Below are positions 1 through 9,225 of a DNA stretch of 64,000 nucleotides, piece after piece. Below the pieces are notes generated by a model. It was given only the letters and a program-made list of their open reading frames with translations. It made no database searches and was not told where the DNA came from. Origin of the DNA: Planctomycetaceae bacterium (GTDB taxonomy: Bacteria > Planctomycetota > Phycisphaerae > Phycisphaerales > SM1A02); assembly GCA_947490615.1 (NCBI GenBank), contig CANLHK010000002.1:1-64000 (forward strand). The letters are read 5' to 3'. Each line of letters starts with the position of its first letter. The first letter of the stretch is position 1. A program made the translations under genes and the position numbers.

Positions 1-82
1 CAGGGCGTTCACTCTGAACCGTTCGGCGTGCCAGTTTCGCGCGCGCATTCGTTGCACGCGGCCTTGCGCCGCTGATGGGAAG

Positions 83-156
83 TAGGGCGGGCTGGATTCG
101 AACCAGCGTCTTATCGATTATGAGTCGACGGCTCTAGACCGCTGAGCTACCGCCCC
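83..156 (-). tRNA. tRNA with CAU anticodon (Met or Ile2-type)
   Basis: Reverse complement GGGGCGGTAGCTCAGCGGTCTAGAGCC GTCGACTCATAATCGAT ... GCTGGTTCGAATCCAGC CCGCCCTA folds as a cloverleaf; 7-nt anticodon loop CTCATAA gives CAU. Confidence 0.93.
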
Positions 157-1417
157 GAGGAAGTTGAGTGTACTCGGCGTCTCGCAGCGCTTTGCCCGCG
201 ATGAAACCTGTCGCCCACGCCCATTGAAAGTTGAAGCCGCCGATGCGACCGTCGACATCGAGGATCTCGCCGACGAACTGAAGCCGCGGACAGAGGCGCG
301 ACTCCATTGTGTCGAGCTTCACCTCCGAAAGCGGCACGCCTCCCATGGTGACTTCTGCGTAGGTGAAGCCGCGATCACCTTCGACATGGAGTGGAAGCGC
401 GCACGCTGCGCTGGTCAGCGACTTTCGTTGGGCGCGGGTGAGTTGGCGCAGGCTGGTCGCAGGATCGATCGCTGCAACTTCGCAGAGCGCGCGCGCCAAT
501 CGTTCGGGCACGACTTCGCGAAGAAACGCGAGCGGGTTTGCCGCGCGGCTCGCGAGGATCTTGGCATCCAGCGTTTCCTCACGCTCGTTGGGAACAAAGT
601 TCGCGAACAAACCAGCCTCGGCATCATCTTGCATCGCCGCTCGCCAATAGCGACTCATGTCCAAGGCACAGGGACCAGACAGTCCAAAGTGCGTGCAGAG
701 AAGCGAGTTGGTGAACTCCTTGAGCACCTTGTCCGATCCGCTCCTGAGTGTGAGCGTCGCGTTGAGCGTGAGCCCAGAGAGTGCGCGCAGCGGATGTGTC
801 CCAGGCAGGATCAGTGGAACGAGCGCAGGAAACACCTGCGATGTCACGCTGTGCCCGAGTGCGCGGGCAAACTCGTAGCCCGCGCCGTCGGATCCACTCT
901 TGGGGAGTGCCTTGCCGCCTGTCGCGAGAATGACGCGGGCTGCGCGCAGCTCGCCCCAATCTCCGCGCACTACAAACTCGCCGTTGGCGTCGCGCTCAAC
1001 CGCGGTGACGCGCTGCGGATGGCGAATCTCAACACCCGCATCCCGCGCGGCATGGAGCAACGCGTTGAGAATCGTGCGCGCATCGTCCGTGGTGGGAAAG
1101 AGCTTGCCAGTCTCTTCGCGCTTGAGGGTGACGCCGTAGGCCTCGAAGAAGTGCACGGTGTCGTCGACACCAAATCGGCGCAGCACATTCTTGATCGCGT
1201 GCGGAGAACTGCCTGCGTACGCGAGCTCATCGACGGCATGGTGTGTGACATTGCACCGCCCACCACCCGCGACGAGAATCTTGGCACCAAGCGTCTTGGC
1301 GCCGTCGAGCGCCACGACGCGCGCACCCGCGCGGCCTGCATGAATCGCCGCGAAGAGTCCCGCAGCGCCAGCGCCGACGACGATCACATCGATCGGCCGC
1401 TGGTCGGGTGCCGTCAC
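134..1417 (-). CDS. NAD(P)/FAD-dependent oxidoreductase, HI0933/BaiN (aminoacetone oxidase) family
   Basis: N-terminal Rossmann VIVVGAGAAGLFAAIHAGRAGARV, KILVAGGGRCNVTH, C-terminal VGEILDVDGRIGGFNFQWAWATGFIAG typical of HI0933. Confidence 0.9.
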   Translation of the reverse strand: MTAPDQRPIDVIVVGAGAAGLFAAIHAGRAGARVVALDGAKTLGAKILVAGGGRCNVTHHAVDELAYAGSSPHAIKNVLRRFGVDDTVHFFEAYGVTLKREETGKLFPTTDDARTILNALLHAARDAGVEIRHPQRVTAVERDANGEFVVRGDWGELRAARVILATGGKALPKSGSDGAGYEFARALGHSVTSQVFPALVPLILPGTHPLRALSGLTLNATLTLRSGSDKVLKEFTNSLLCTHFGLSGPCALDMSRYWRAAMQDDAEAGLFANFVPNEREETLDAKILASRAANPLAFLREVVPERLARALCEVAAIDPATSLRQLTRAQRKSLTSAACALPLHVEGDRGFTYAEVTMGGVPLSEVKLDTMESRLCPRLQFVGEILDVDGRIGGFNFQWAWATGFIAGKALRDAEYTQLPRGGSSAV

Positions 1418-3198
1418 TTCGCCACCGTCTCCGCTGGATCAACTGCCTTGAGCTTCACGCTCGTCGACGCATCGATGGCTTTCTCGGCCGTGAACTCCAC
1501 GCCGATCTCTCCACCTTCAAGCCCGTGCGCGAGGAAGCGCACGAACGCAGAACTTCGGCCAGGCACACCTGACTCGAGTTGAACAACCATCGGCGTCTCA
1601 CGCTCGGGCGTGAACACACGGTCATAGCGACGATCGACCGAGCCTGAGGCGAGGATCGTCACGCCCATCTTTGGCACGAGCTTGATGCGATCGGCGATTC
1701 CGATGCCAGCCTGCGCGGCGCGCGAGGTGCGTGATGGAATGAGCGCATCATTGCGCAGTTCGAGTGTGACTTCCCAGAGGTCCTTACCAAGCGCTCGCAC
1801 CAAAGTTGGGCCGAACGAGACTCGCGGCATCTCCGCTGCGTGAAAGAGCGTGAAGGCCATATTGCGATGGCACTCTTCTTCGAGCATGAAGGCGGGTGGA
1901 ATGCGCGAAGACCACTTGTTGCTGCCGCCGACGAGCACGGTGCCGTGGAACGGGTGATTCACTTCCCGCAGCGGCGTGTTGGTCTGACCAAGCAGCACGG
2001 ATTTGCGCCACAAGTTGAGCATCTCATTGCTTGGATTGGCTCCATTCTGGGAGATGCGCTTGTCGGTCCAAAGTTCGTTGGTGTAGCTCACGATGCCAAG
2101 GCTCTCGGCGAGCCAGTTCACAAACCCGCCATGCACGGGATAGAGATCCGAGTGAATCACCATGAGCGTGTAGCCAGGAAGCATCTGCTCGCCAACTTTG
2201 CCGATCGCTTCGTAGGTGGCGCGATCGCCCGCGTACAACGCGTCGCGTTGCGGCACACCAGGTCCGCGCAGAATCATGCCGCCCGCATTGTGGTAGGCCT
2301 GACCTGCTGCGATGTTCTGCTTGGTCATGATGAAGCGCGCGATGGCGGCAGTCTCGGGATAGGAGAAGGGCCAGTCGCCGGCGCCGCTTTGCACATGATC
2401 AGGGTTCCAACCCGCTGGCCAGTTGCGATTCATGTCGTAACCGCCAGGGCCGTCTTCGTTGATCTGCCCGTCGCCGTCGTTGTCGATGCCTTCCATGCCT
2501 GCCATCGACCAGTCGCCGCGACGGATGGTGCCATCGGCGCGAGGCAGCGGCTCGACGCGTTCCATGTCGTCGGGATTCAGTTCGCTGCGTTTATGCGTGC
2601 CGTTGGGATCGCGCCGCCACATCATGCCGACCGAACCATCGCCGTCGAGATCATCGGGACCATCTTCATCGGCCACGCCGTCGCGGTCGTCGTCGGTCGG
2701 TTGGTGACCAGTGCGTGACGAGTGCGGACTGTTCTGCAGATCAAACCAATTCTGTCGCCCGTCAGGATTCGCGCAGGGCACGAAGTAGAACGCGCTGCGA
2801 TCCACGAGTTGCGTGACCGCTTCAACCTTGCCGTACTGCTCCACGAGATACCACGCGGTGTAGAGCACCGTCTCACTGGCCTGAATCTCGTTGCCGTGGA
2901 TGTTGCCATCGATGTACATCGCCGGCTTTGCGGTGTCGGGACCAGTCTTGGGATTGTTGAGGACGAGCGCGAACACTGGTCGACCCTGTGAGGAGTTGCC
3001 GAGATCGAGGTAGGTCAGCAACGACGGATGCGCCGCTGCGAGCGCTTTCGATTCGGCGACGAGTTCCTTGTGATCGCGGTAGTGGTCGAAGCGAAGCGCC
3101 GACTTGGCATCAACGCGATCTTGTGCCACGGCGATTGCGCCAATGGGAGCGTGCACGAGGAGCGTGCTCACGATGGTTAGGGTGCGAACGAGCGTCAT
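1414..3198 (-). CDS. M14-family zinc carboxypeptidase, secreted
   Basis: YIDGNIHGNEIQASE (HxxE zinc motif), YHNAGG, TNELW; Asp-rich DDDRDGVADEDGPDDLDGDG Ca-binding-like inserts; N-terminal signal-like segment. Confidence 0.85.
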   Translation of the reverse strand: MTLVRTLTIVSTLLVHAPIGAIAVAQDRVDAKSALRFDHYRDHKELVAESKALAAAHPSLLTYLDLGNSSQGRPVFALVLNNPKTGPDTAKPAMYIDGNIHGNEIQASETVLYTAWYLVEQYGKVEAVTQLVDRSAFYFVPCANPDGRQNWFDLQNSPHSSRTGHQPTDDDRDGVADEDGPDDLDGDGSVGMMWRRDPNGTHKRSELNPDDMERVEPLPRADGTIRRGDWSMAGMEGIDNDGDGQINEDGPGGYDMNRNWPAGWNPDHVQSGAGDWPFSYPETAAIARFIMTKQNIAAGQAYHNAGGMILRGPGVPQRDALYAGDRATYEAIGKVGEQMLPGYTLMVIHSDLYPVHGGFVNWLAESLGIVSYTNELWTDKRISQNGANPSNEMLNLWRKSVLLGQTNTPLREVNHPFHGTVLVGGSNKWSSRIPPAFMLEEECHRNMAFTLFHAAEMPRVSFGPTLVRALGKDLWEVTLELRNDALIPSRTSRAAQAGIGIADRIKLVPKMGVTILASGSVDRRYDRVFTPERETPMVVQLESGVPGRSSAFVRFLAHGLEGGEIGVEFTAEKAIDASTSVKLKAVDPAETVAK

Positions 3199-5006
3199 GG
3201 CTTGGTCTCCTTCTCCACGCGGATTTCTCGCGTGAGTGTGTCAAAGAATGGTCCAGAGACCGTGGCGTTCAGCGCGCCACCTGCGGGCAGTCGCACAATC
3301 CAAGTGAATTCCTGCGAGGCGCCAGGAGCGATTCGTTCGAGCTTGTGCACAGGTCGGCCTGAAAGCAACGCGTCAAACGGAACAGGCGTGGTTCCGCCAT
3401 GAAGGAGGAGCCGCACGACCACGGGTGGAACGACATCGGTGGTTCGTCCCATCTCGGTCGTGGTGCCGATGGTGCCCGTGTTGGTTACGCGGAGTTCGAT
3501 GCGCACGAGTCCGTCGGTGAGTGGCGTCACGCGCGGTTGGCTCACTTCGATGGCGGGACGCTTGGCTGCGAGCGCTACGACAAACGGCGCCGTGCGTTTG
3601 GCGAGATCACGCGCTTGCACAATCGTTGGGCATTCTCGATAGAACGGCATGAAGCCGCCGATCTCGCAGCTGCCGTAGATCGGATGCTTGAACAAGTGCC
3701 ACTCGACAAAGCCGGTCTTGTAGACCTTGTCGGCGAGTTCGAGCCACGCAGCTTGCTCGGCGTCGCCTGGTTCGAGCTTGACGGGTGGAGTTTCTTTCGC
3801 TGCGTCAGGCTTCGCGTCTGCAGGCTTCGCGTCTTCAGGTTTCGCGGCGTCAGGCTTTGGTGCTTCTGGCTTGGGAACTTCAGGTCGCGCCCAGCCGTTG
3901 GCTGCGACGGCTGCGACCCCGCGGTGATTCGCCAACCACAAGACGAGTGAGCCGCCAAGATCAGCATTCTGTGAGCGCTCGATCTTGGTCGACTCCTTCC
4001 AGAGCTTGGCGTAGTCGCGATACAGCGCGTGGTCTTCCGAAAGGTAGACCATCGGCGTGCGACCAGTGAAGTCCTTGTCCTTGGTCTCAGGAAAGGCGAC
4101 GAGTGTGTCGTGTCGGCCGAAGACGACCGCGGTCACGATGTCGGAATGGTCGCGCACAAACTTCGCGATCGCCAAGGACTCGGGTTCGCTGAGTTGATAG
4201 GGCCCCGCATCCCGACTGAACTCTGGCCAGCGGTGCGGGAAATTCTTGTCGAGGTCAACGCCACCGTCCGCATCTTCACCCGAGCGTCCATCAAGATCGT
4301 TGTCGACCGCTTCGGGGTGGAGATCGTGGGTGGCGCGCTCGCCCTTCTCTTTGTTGGCGGGTCGAACGATGCGCGGATCGGCGGCATCGAGGAGGTGCGT
4401 CGCGCTCTCGCCTGGAGGAGTGACGCGTCGAAGCGTGAGGATCTGGCCATCGCCGTCATAGTCGCCAGGCGCATCTTCGTCGGTCTGCCCGTCGCGATCG
4501 TCGTCGACGATGCGCGCGTTGGTGGCGCGCATGGCGTTGCGGCTGATGGCGAAGTCGCGCGCGTCGGGATTGCCCGTGGGGATGGCGTAGATCCGCATGG
4601 TGTCGAGGATCTCGGCGTGCTCGCGCAGTAGGACTTCGAGCGCGCCGAAGACCTGTTCGGTTGAGCCGAGGTTGACGCCGTCCATGCCGCCGACAAGCAG
4701 CAACGCGGGACGCTTCTTCGTCATGTCCTGTTCACCAAGCACCAGTGCTTCGAGAGGACGGCCTTCGCGCGACACGCCGAGTTGAACGATTGAACTCTTC
4801 CCAGGCGCCATGTTCGCGCCAGCAATGAGTCGTTCACTCGTGGTCTCTTGTCGGGGATATCCGAAGGGAGCCAGCGGTCCAGGCTCAAGCGGAGCGGGCT
4901 CAACTTGCGGTGCGTCAGGCTTCGGTGGATCGGCGCACACAGGCAGCGCAGGAAACAGCGGCGAGAGGAGCAACGCGAGCGTCGCACGCGTGAGGGCGTG
5001 AATCAT
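3195..5006 (-). CDS. M14-like carboxypeptidase paralogue, probable pseudoenzyme
   Basis: Same Asp-rich inserts and order as 1414..3198, but the HGNE position reads DGVN; contains a KP/DA-rich repeat linker; signal peptide. Confidence 0.7.
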   Translation of the reverse strand: MIHALTRATLALLLSPLFPALPVCADPPKPDAPQVEPAPLEPGPLAPFGYPRQETTSERLIAGANMAPGKSSIVQLGVSREGRPLEALVLGEQDMTKKRPALLLVGGMDGVNLGSTEQVFGALEVLLREHAEILDTMRIYAIPTGNPDARDFAISRNAMRATNARIVDDDRDGQTDEDAPGDYDGDGQILTLRRVTPPGESATHLLDAADPRIVRPANKEKGERATHDLHPEAVDNDLDGRSGEDADGGVDLDKNFPHRWPEFSRDAGPYQLSEPESLAIAKFVRDHSDIVTAVVFGRHDTLVAFPETKDKDFTGRTPMVYLSEDHALYRDYAKLWKESTKIERSQNADLGGSLVLWLANHRGVAAVAANGWARPEVPKPEAPKPDAAKPEDAKPADAKPDAAKETPPVKLEPGDAEQAAWLELADKVYKTGFVEWHLFKHPIYGSCEIGGFMPFYRECPTIVQARDLAKRTAPFVVALAAKRPAIEVSQPRVTPLTDGLVRIELRVTNTGTIGTTTEMGRTTDVVPPVVVRLLLHGGTTPVPFDALLSGRPVHKLERIAPGASQEFTWIVRLPAGGALNATVSGPFFDTLTREIRVEKETKP

Positions 5007-5039
5007 GGCGCAGAGGATATCCGCAGTCGCGCGATCGCT

Positions 5040-5861
5040 TCAAAGCTCGGTATCGAGTTTCGCACCTTCAAACAGGTAGAGACCTACGAGCCAGTTCTCC
5101 ACGAGGTACGGCTCGACCTTGAAGGTGCCTTCGATGGTGCCGAAATTGATGGTGTGTCGCTTCCAGCCCTTGATCTCTGTGGCGAGCTTGACCTCGATCG
5201 CGTCGTAGGGTGTTGGTGGGATGCCGATGCAGCATCCGTCCCATTGGTTGAGCATCAAGAGACACTCGCTCGAGGTCGGAGCCACCAGTGGAAACGCGAG
5301 GTATCCGCTGATTCGCACGCGTTTGCCCGAGAGAAATGCGATGCGGGCTGGAAGCTTCTTCTCACCGAGTCGCGGCATGTAGTCTTCCTGCGCACTCGCG
5401 AGAAACTCCCACGAGACTTCGTAGGGCGCTTCGACCGTGCCTTCTCCGCGAATCGTCCAGGCGTCGTCTGCCGAGATGCTGCCATCGGCGAGCTTCACAA
5501 ACTTACTCGGGAGCAATTCAGCCGAGGGAATGGTGGGGAGCTCAGGTTCGAAGGTGCTCCCTGCTGCAATCGCTGAAGCGGTCGGTGGCTTTGGCTCGGG
5601 ACTCGGTTGTTGCGATGATTCCACCGGTGTTGGTTTCGGCGGCACGACGGGAGGCGTCGTGATCGGAGGAATCGGCGTCGTCGCACTCGGCGGAGTGACG
5701 GGCTGCGGCGGAGTAGGCGTGATCGGTTCAGGCGAGAGGGTTGGTGTCGTCGGCTCGTCGATTGCCGAGAGCGCGTCGTGTGCGTTGTTCGCAGGCGGCT
5801 GGAAGAGCACGATGAGCGCGCCAAGCAAGAGCAGTGTGACGATGGTCCAGATGATCTTCAT
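5040..5861 (-). CDS. DUF3299-like membrane-anchored protein with Pro/Thr-rich linker
   Basis: N-terminal TM, PTPTLSPEPITPTPPQPVTPPS linker, C-terminal FPLVAPTSSECLLMLNQWDGCCIGIPPTPYDAIEV. Confidence 0.6.
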   Translation of the reverse strand: MKIIWTIVTLLLLGALIVLFQPPANNAHDALSAIDEPTTPTLSPEPITPTPPQPVTPPSATTPIPPITTPPVVPPKPTPVESSQQPSPEPKPPTASAIAAGSTFEPELPTIPSAELLPSKFVKLADGSISADDAWTIRGEGTVEAPYEVSWEFLASAQEDYMPRLGEKKLPARIAFLSGKRVRISGYLAFPLVAPTSSECLLMLNQWDGCCIGIPPTPYDAIEVKLATEIKGWKRHTINFGTIEGTFKVEPYLVENWLVGLYLFEGAKLDTEL

Positions 5862-5876
5862 GAGAACAACACTCCA

Positions 5877-7169
5877 TCATCCGATCGGTCGAAGTCCACG
5901 CGCCACTGAAGTGCGATAGGCGAGAACCGCGGGCACCACGCCTGCGAGTGCGGCCAACAGCGTCGTTCCCATGGCGACGAGCACAGCGCTGCGCGCATCA
6001 GGCTCAGGCGCGATCACGATGCCGTGCGCGCCGAGCAACCACTGCGTGGCGACGAACAACACCAAGAGACAAATGGCCACGCCGAAGAGCGCGCCGACCA
6101 GTCCGACGATCGTGCTCTCGGTGAGCACCAGCCAGAAGATGCGGCCTTGACTGGCTCCAAGTACGCGAAGAATCGCCACCTGTCGTCGTCTCTCCGACAT
6201 CGAGTTGATCATCGACAGCAGAATGGCGACGCCTGAAGAGAGCAGCGTTGCACCAGCCATCGCCAGAAAGAGCACATCGATGCTCTTGACGATCCCGAAG
6301 AGTCGCGCCACTTCGTTCGAGGGGATAGCGACTGTGATGGAGCCGTCTCGGCGCAGGCGGTCGTACTGCGAGACCAAGGCTGGCGGCGCACTCGACGCCT
6401 CGCGGGAGGGAAGTCGCAGAAGTGCGCCGGTGACCACGCGGTCGCCATCGGTGAGATCCGCGGGAGTGACGGTACGACTTGCGCCTTCACGCTCAAAGCG
6501 GTCATGCGCGTGAAGAATCCACGAGGACTCGAGTGTGCCAAACAGCGCGCGATCGTGCGGCGAACCGGTGGGAGCGACGATGCCGACGACGGTGAACTCG
6601 TACTCGCGATGCTCATGCGCGTGCTCGGCGCTGCCATCACCGCCATCTTCGCGTGACTTGCCTGAACCGTGCGTCAGCGTGAGCTTGGCGCCGAGCCGCA
6701 GACCTGTTTCACGCGCGACGGCACTGCCGAGGACGAGCTCAAAGTTCTTGTCGAACACGCGACCTTCGGCGATGCGCCACGGCTCGCCGAGTACGGGTTC
6801 GAAGCTGCTGAAGAATCCTGCATCCGTGGCCACCACAGGAAAGCCGCGGTAGCTGTCACCGATAGCAGTGGGGACGAACATCGCCCACGGAAAGGACGCG
6901 CGCAGCTCTGCGAGCTTCGTCGCATCGATCGGAGCCTTCGGTGCGTTGGCGTAGAAGAGTCCGTTGAGCACACTGACCAACGGGCTTCCGTCGCGTGACA
7001 CCAACAGGTGCGCGTTTCCCGTGCCGCGCTCAAACGCCCTTTCACCTGCGCTGCGCAACGAGAGGATTGAGAGCATGAGCCCCGCGCTCACCGCCACGAG
7101 CAGCACCACGACGATCGACGAGAACGCGCGCGTTTGCAAGCTTCGCAACACGATCGTGAGATCGCTCAT
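5877..7169 (-). CDS. ABC transporter permease, FtsX/MacB-like
   Basis: N-terminal TM, large periplasmic domain, C-terminal 3-TM FtsX domain (MINSMSERRRQVAILRVLGASQGRIFWLVLTES). Confidence 0.85.
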   Translation of the reverse strand: MSDLTIVLRSLQTRAFSSIVVVLLVAVSAGLMLSILSLRSAGERAFERGTGNAHLLVSRDGSPLVSVLNGLFYANAPKAPIDATKLAELRASFPWAMFVPTAIGDSYRGFPVVATDAGFFSSFEPVLGEPWRIAEGRVFDKNFELVLGSAVARETGLRLGAKLTLTHGSGKSREDGGDGSAEHAHEHREYEFTVVGIVAPTGSPHDRALFGTLESSWILHAHDRFEREGASRTVTPADLTDGDRVVTGALLRLPSREASSAPPALVSQYDRLRRDGSITVAIPSNEVARLFGIVKSIDVLFLAMAGATLLSSGVAILLSMINSMSERRRQVAILRVLGASQGRIFWLVLTESTIVGLVGALFGVAICLLVLFVATQWLLGAHGIVIAPEPDARSAVLVAMGTTLLAALAGVVPAVLAYRTSVARGLRPIG

Positions 7170-7879
7170 GCGCGCGCTCCTTCACCCACCGAAGCGCCAA
7201 CCGTCAGTGCCTCAAGAATCTGTCGGCGTTCAAAGTGCTGCGCCAGCGAGGGGTCGTGCGAAACAACCAACAACGCAGCGCCTTGCTCGCGACAGGCGTC
7301 GCGCAGGACGCGCACGGCATTGAGCGCGTTCTCAGGATCGAGCGAGGCAGTCGGCTCATCGGCCAAGACAAGAGTCGGTTGGCACGCCAAGGCGCGGGCC
7401 ACGGCGACGCGTTGCTGTTGACCGACCGAGAGTTCTTCGACCCGCGCGTCGAGTCGCTCGATGCCGAGCGAGCGCAGCAAGGTTTCGGCGCGGGCGCAAG
7501 ACTCGGCGCTGACGAGGTCACTCATCAAGAGCGCGGCGAGAACATTTTCCAGTGCGGAGAAGCCTTGGAGCAGGTTGAAGGTCTGGAAGACCATGCCAAT
7601 CGAGCGGCCGCGAAATCGATCGCGCGCCGCGCCCTTCAGCGCATGCATGTCCTGTGCGCCAATCTGCACGGTGCCTGAGGTCGGGTCGATGAGGCCAGCG
7701 ATGAGTTGAAGCAGCGTGCTCTTGCCACAGCCTGAGCGTCCGACAAGAAGTAACTCCTCGCCGCGTCGAAGCGTGAGCGAAGGGAGTTGGAGCTCAAAGC
7801 CTTGCTTGCCTGCGCCGCGATCGGGATAGCGGAAGTGCAGCCGCGCAATCTCCAGCGCGAAGGACGGGTGACTCGACAT
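7166..7879 (-). CDS. ABC transporter ATP-binding protein, LolD/MacB-type
   Basis: Walker A VGRSGCGKST, LSVGQQQRVAVARAL signature, VLADEPTASLD. The longer ORF start at 8212 overlaps the divergent gene; ATG at 7879 preferred. Confidence 0.87.
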   Translation of the reverse strand: MSSHPSFALEIARLHFRYPDRGAGKQGFELQLPSLTLRRGEELLLVGRSGCGKSTLLQLIAGLIDPTSGTVQIGAQDMHALKGAARDRFRGRSIGMVFQTFNLLQGFSALENVLAALLMSDLVSAESCARAETLLRSLGIERLDARVEELSVGQQQRVAVARALACQPTLVLADEPTASLDPENALNAVRVLRDACREQGAALLVVSHDPSLAQHFERRQILEALTVGASVGEGARA

Positions 7880-7903
7880 ACGGTGAAACTGTATCGTGGC
7901 GTG

Positions 7904-8464
7904 ATGCAGCGCGTCGCAGGGATGGCCGCCCCTTTCATCTTCTCTTTGGTGGTTCTGCGGCGCGTCGAAGTGCGCGCCGTCTTGCTGATCGTGGTGGGGG
8001 CATTGCTCGGTTCGTGCGCTGGACAAGAGAGCGCGATGCAGGTGATGCAGCGGCTCTGGCCGAGCCATCGAAGCGCGCTCACACTGGTCACCAACGGGCG
8101 CGTCGAAGCGTTGGCGTTGCGGGATATCAAGACCACGGAGCGAAGCGGGACCACGGACCGTGTGGAGTCGGAGTGCGTCTACGAAGTTTCGCAGCACGCT
8201 CGAGCGCCTCATCTGCGCGTTGTGGAGCAGTCGACGCTCGTTCGGTCAAATGGTCGTTGGAGTTGGGTGCGCACCTTCACCGTCGAAGGGCTTCAGAGCG
8301 GTGGAGAACTCTTCGTCCGTGTTCCACTCCCTGCGCCTCCGACCGCACTCGAGGTGCGCGTGCATGGCGCGCGGGTCGACGGACCACTCGGCGACCGAGA
8401 GGTGCGGATTCCGCTCGCACGAGACGAAAGCACCGAGATCACGCTGCAGGAGACGCGACGCTAA
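7904..8464 (+). CDS. Hypothetical lipoprotein
   Basis: In-frame ATG at 7904; hydrophobic segment then lipobox-like LLGSC. Confidence 0.55.
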   Translation: MQRVAGMAAPFIFSLVVLRRVEVRAVLLIVVGALLGSCAGQESAMQVMQRLWPSHRSALTLVTNGRVEALALRDIKTTERSGTTDRVESECVYEVSQHARAPHLRVVEQSTLVRSNGRWSWVRTFTVEGLQSGGELFVRVPLPAPPTALEVRVHGARVDGPLGDREVRIPLARDESTEITLQETRR

Positions 8465-8487
8465 CGCCGTGATTCAAGGCAAAAACA

Positions 8488-8520
8488 GAAGCAGCCGACC
8501 CCCATTGGTGCGGCTGCTTC
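8488..8520 (-). terminator. Intrinsic terminator for the minus-strand gene 8620..8949
   Basis: Perfect 10-bp inverted repeat gaagcagccg/cggctgcttc; on the minus strand followed by TGTTTTT. Confidence 0.75.
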
Positions 8521-8619
8521 CTGGATCGGCCCAATACACTCGGGGTTCGTCCTCCCCTCGGTGTACACACACGCTGCCAAGTGGTGAGATGGCTGCACCA
8601 GTTGACGGGACCAAAGTCT

Positions 8620-8949
8620 TTACTCCCAACCATTGGCTCCGAAGTCGGGTCGCTCTTCGTCGCGCGGCTCTTCCGGCTTCTGGTTTCGCTCACGGTTGGA
8701 TTGTTCGATCATTCGGCGGAGATACGCATTCTCGCGCCTGGTTGCTTCGAGATCGAAGACCAGGTACTTGACGCTCAGGCGCAAGTAGTCCAAGGCGTCC
8801 TGAAGTTCGGTGATGGAAGTCTGAACTCGTGCGCGACGCGCTTCCGCGCCATCGGCAGCCTCAAGCGCTTGCGGAGCTTGCGTTGTCGGAAGCTCTCGAA
8901 TGCGATCGAGAATTTGGTTCATCTTGTCCTGGAAGCTGGTCTCGTCCAC
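8620..8949 (-). CDS. Hypothetical small coiled-coil protein
   Basis: Open 109-aa frame with heptad-like ITELQDALDYLRLSVKYLVFDLEATRRENAYLRRMIEQ; GTG start; terminator downstream. Confidence 0.6.
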   Translation of the reverse strand: MDETSFQDKMNQILDRIRELPTTQAPQALEAADGAEARRARVQTSITELQDALDYLRLSVKYLVFDLEATRRENAYLRRMIEQSNRERNQKPEEPRDEERPDFGANGWE

Positions 8950-9225
8950 GGCCCTTCTCCTCGTCTTCAGTTGTGCACTGCATCACGGGTGTGACGCGCA
9001 GAGAGACATTGCAAGGGGTGTGCCAAGAGTGGTTGAGATCGATGCGTGCACGCCTGCGAGAGCGCGAAACCCAGCGGCGCCGCACATTTCGGGGCCTGCC
9101 CGCACAACCATCGCGTGCGCGGTGCGCTCTGCGACAGCTGAGGCTGTCGTGATGCATTGGTGACGCAACCGTTGAGGCGATCTTGATGCAGGAGTGCAAC
9201 ACGGCAGCAGGCCGTGCAACACGCG

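Noticed and set aside
164-1582. 472-aa plus-strand ORF
   Set aside because: Antisense to the HI0933-family CDS and overlaps the tRNA; no domain.
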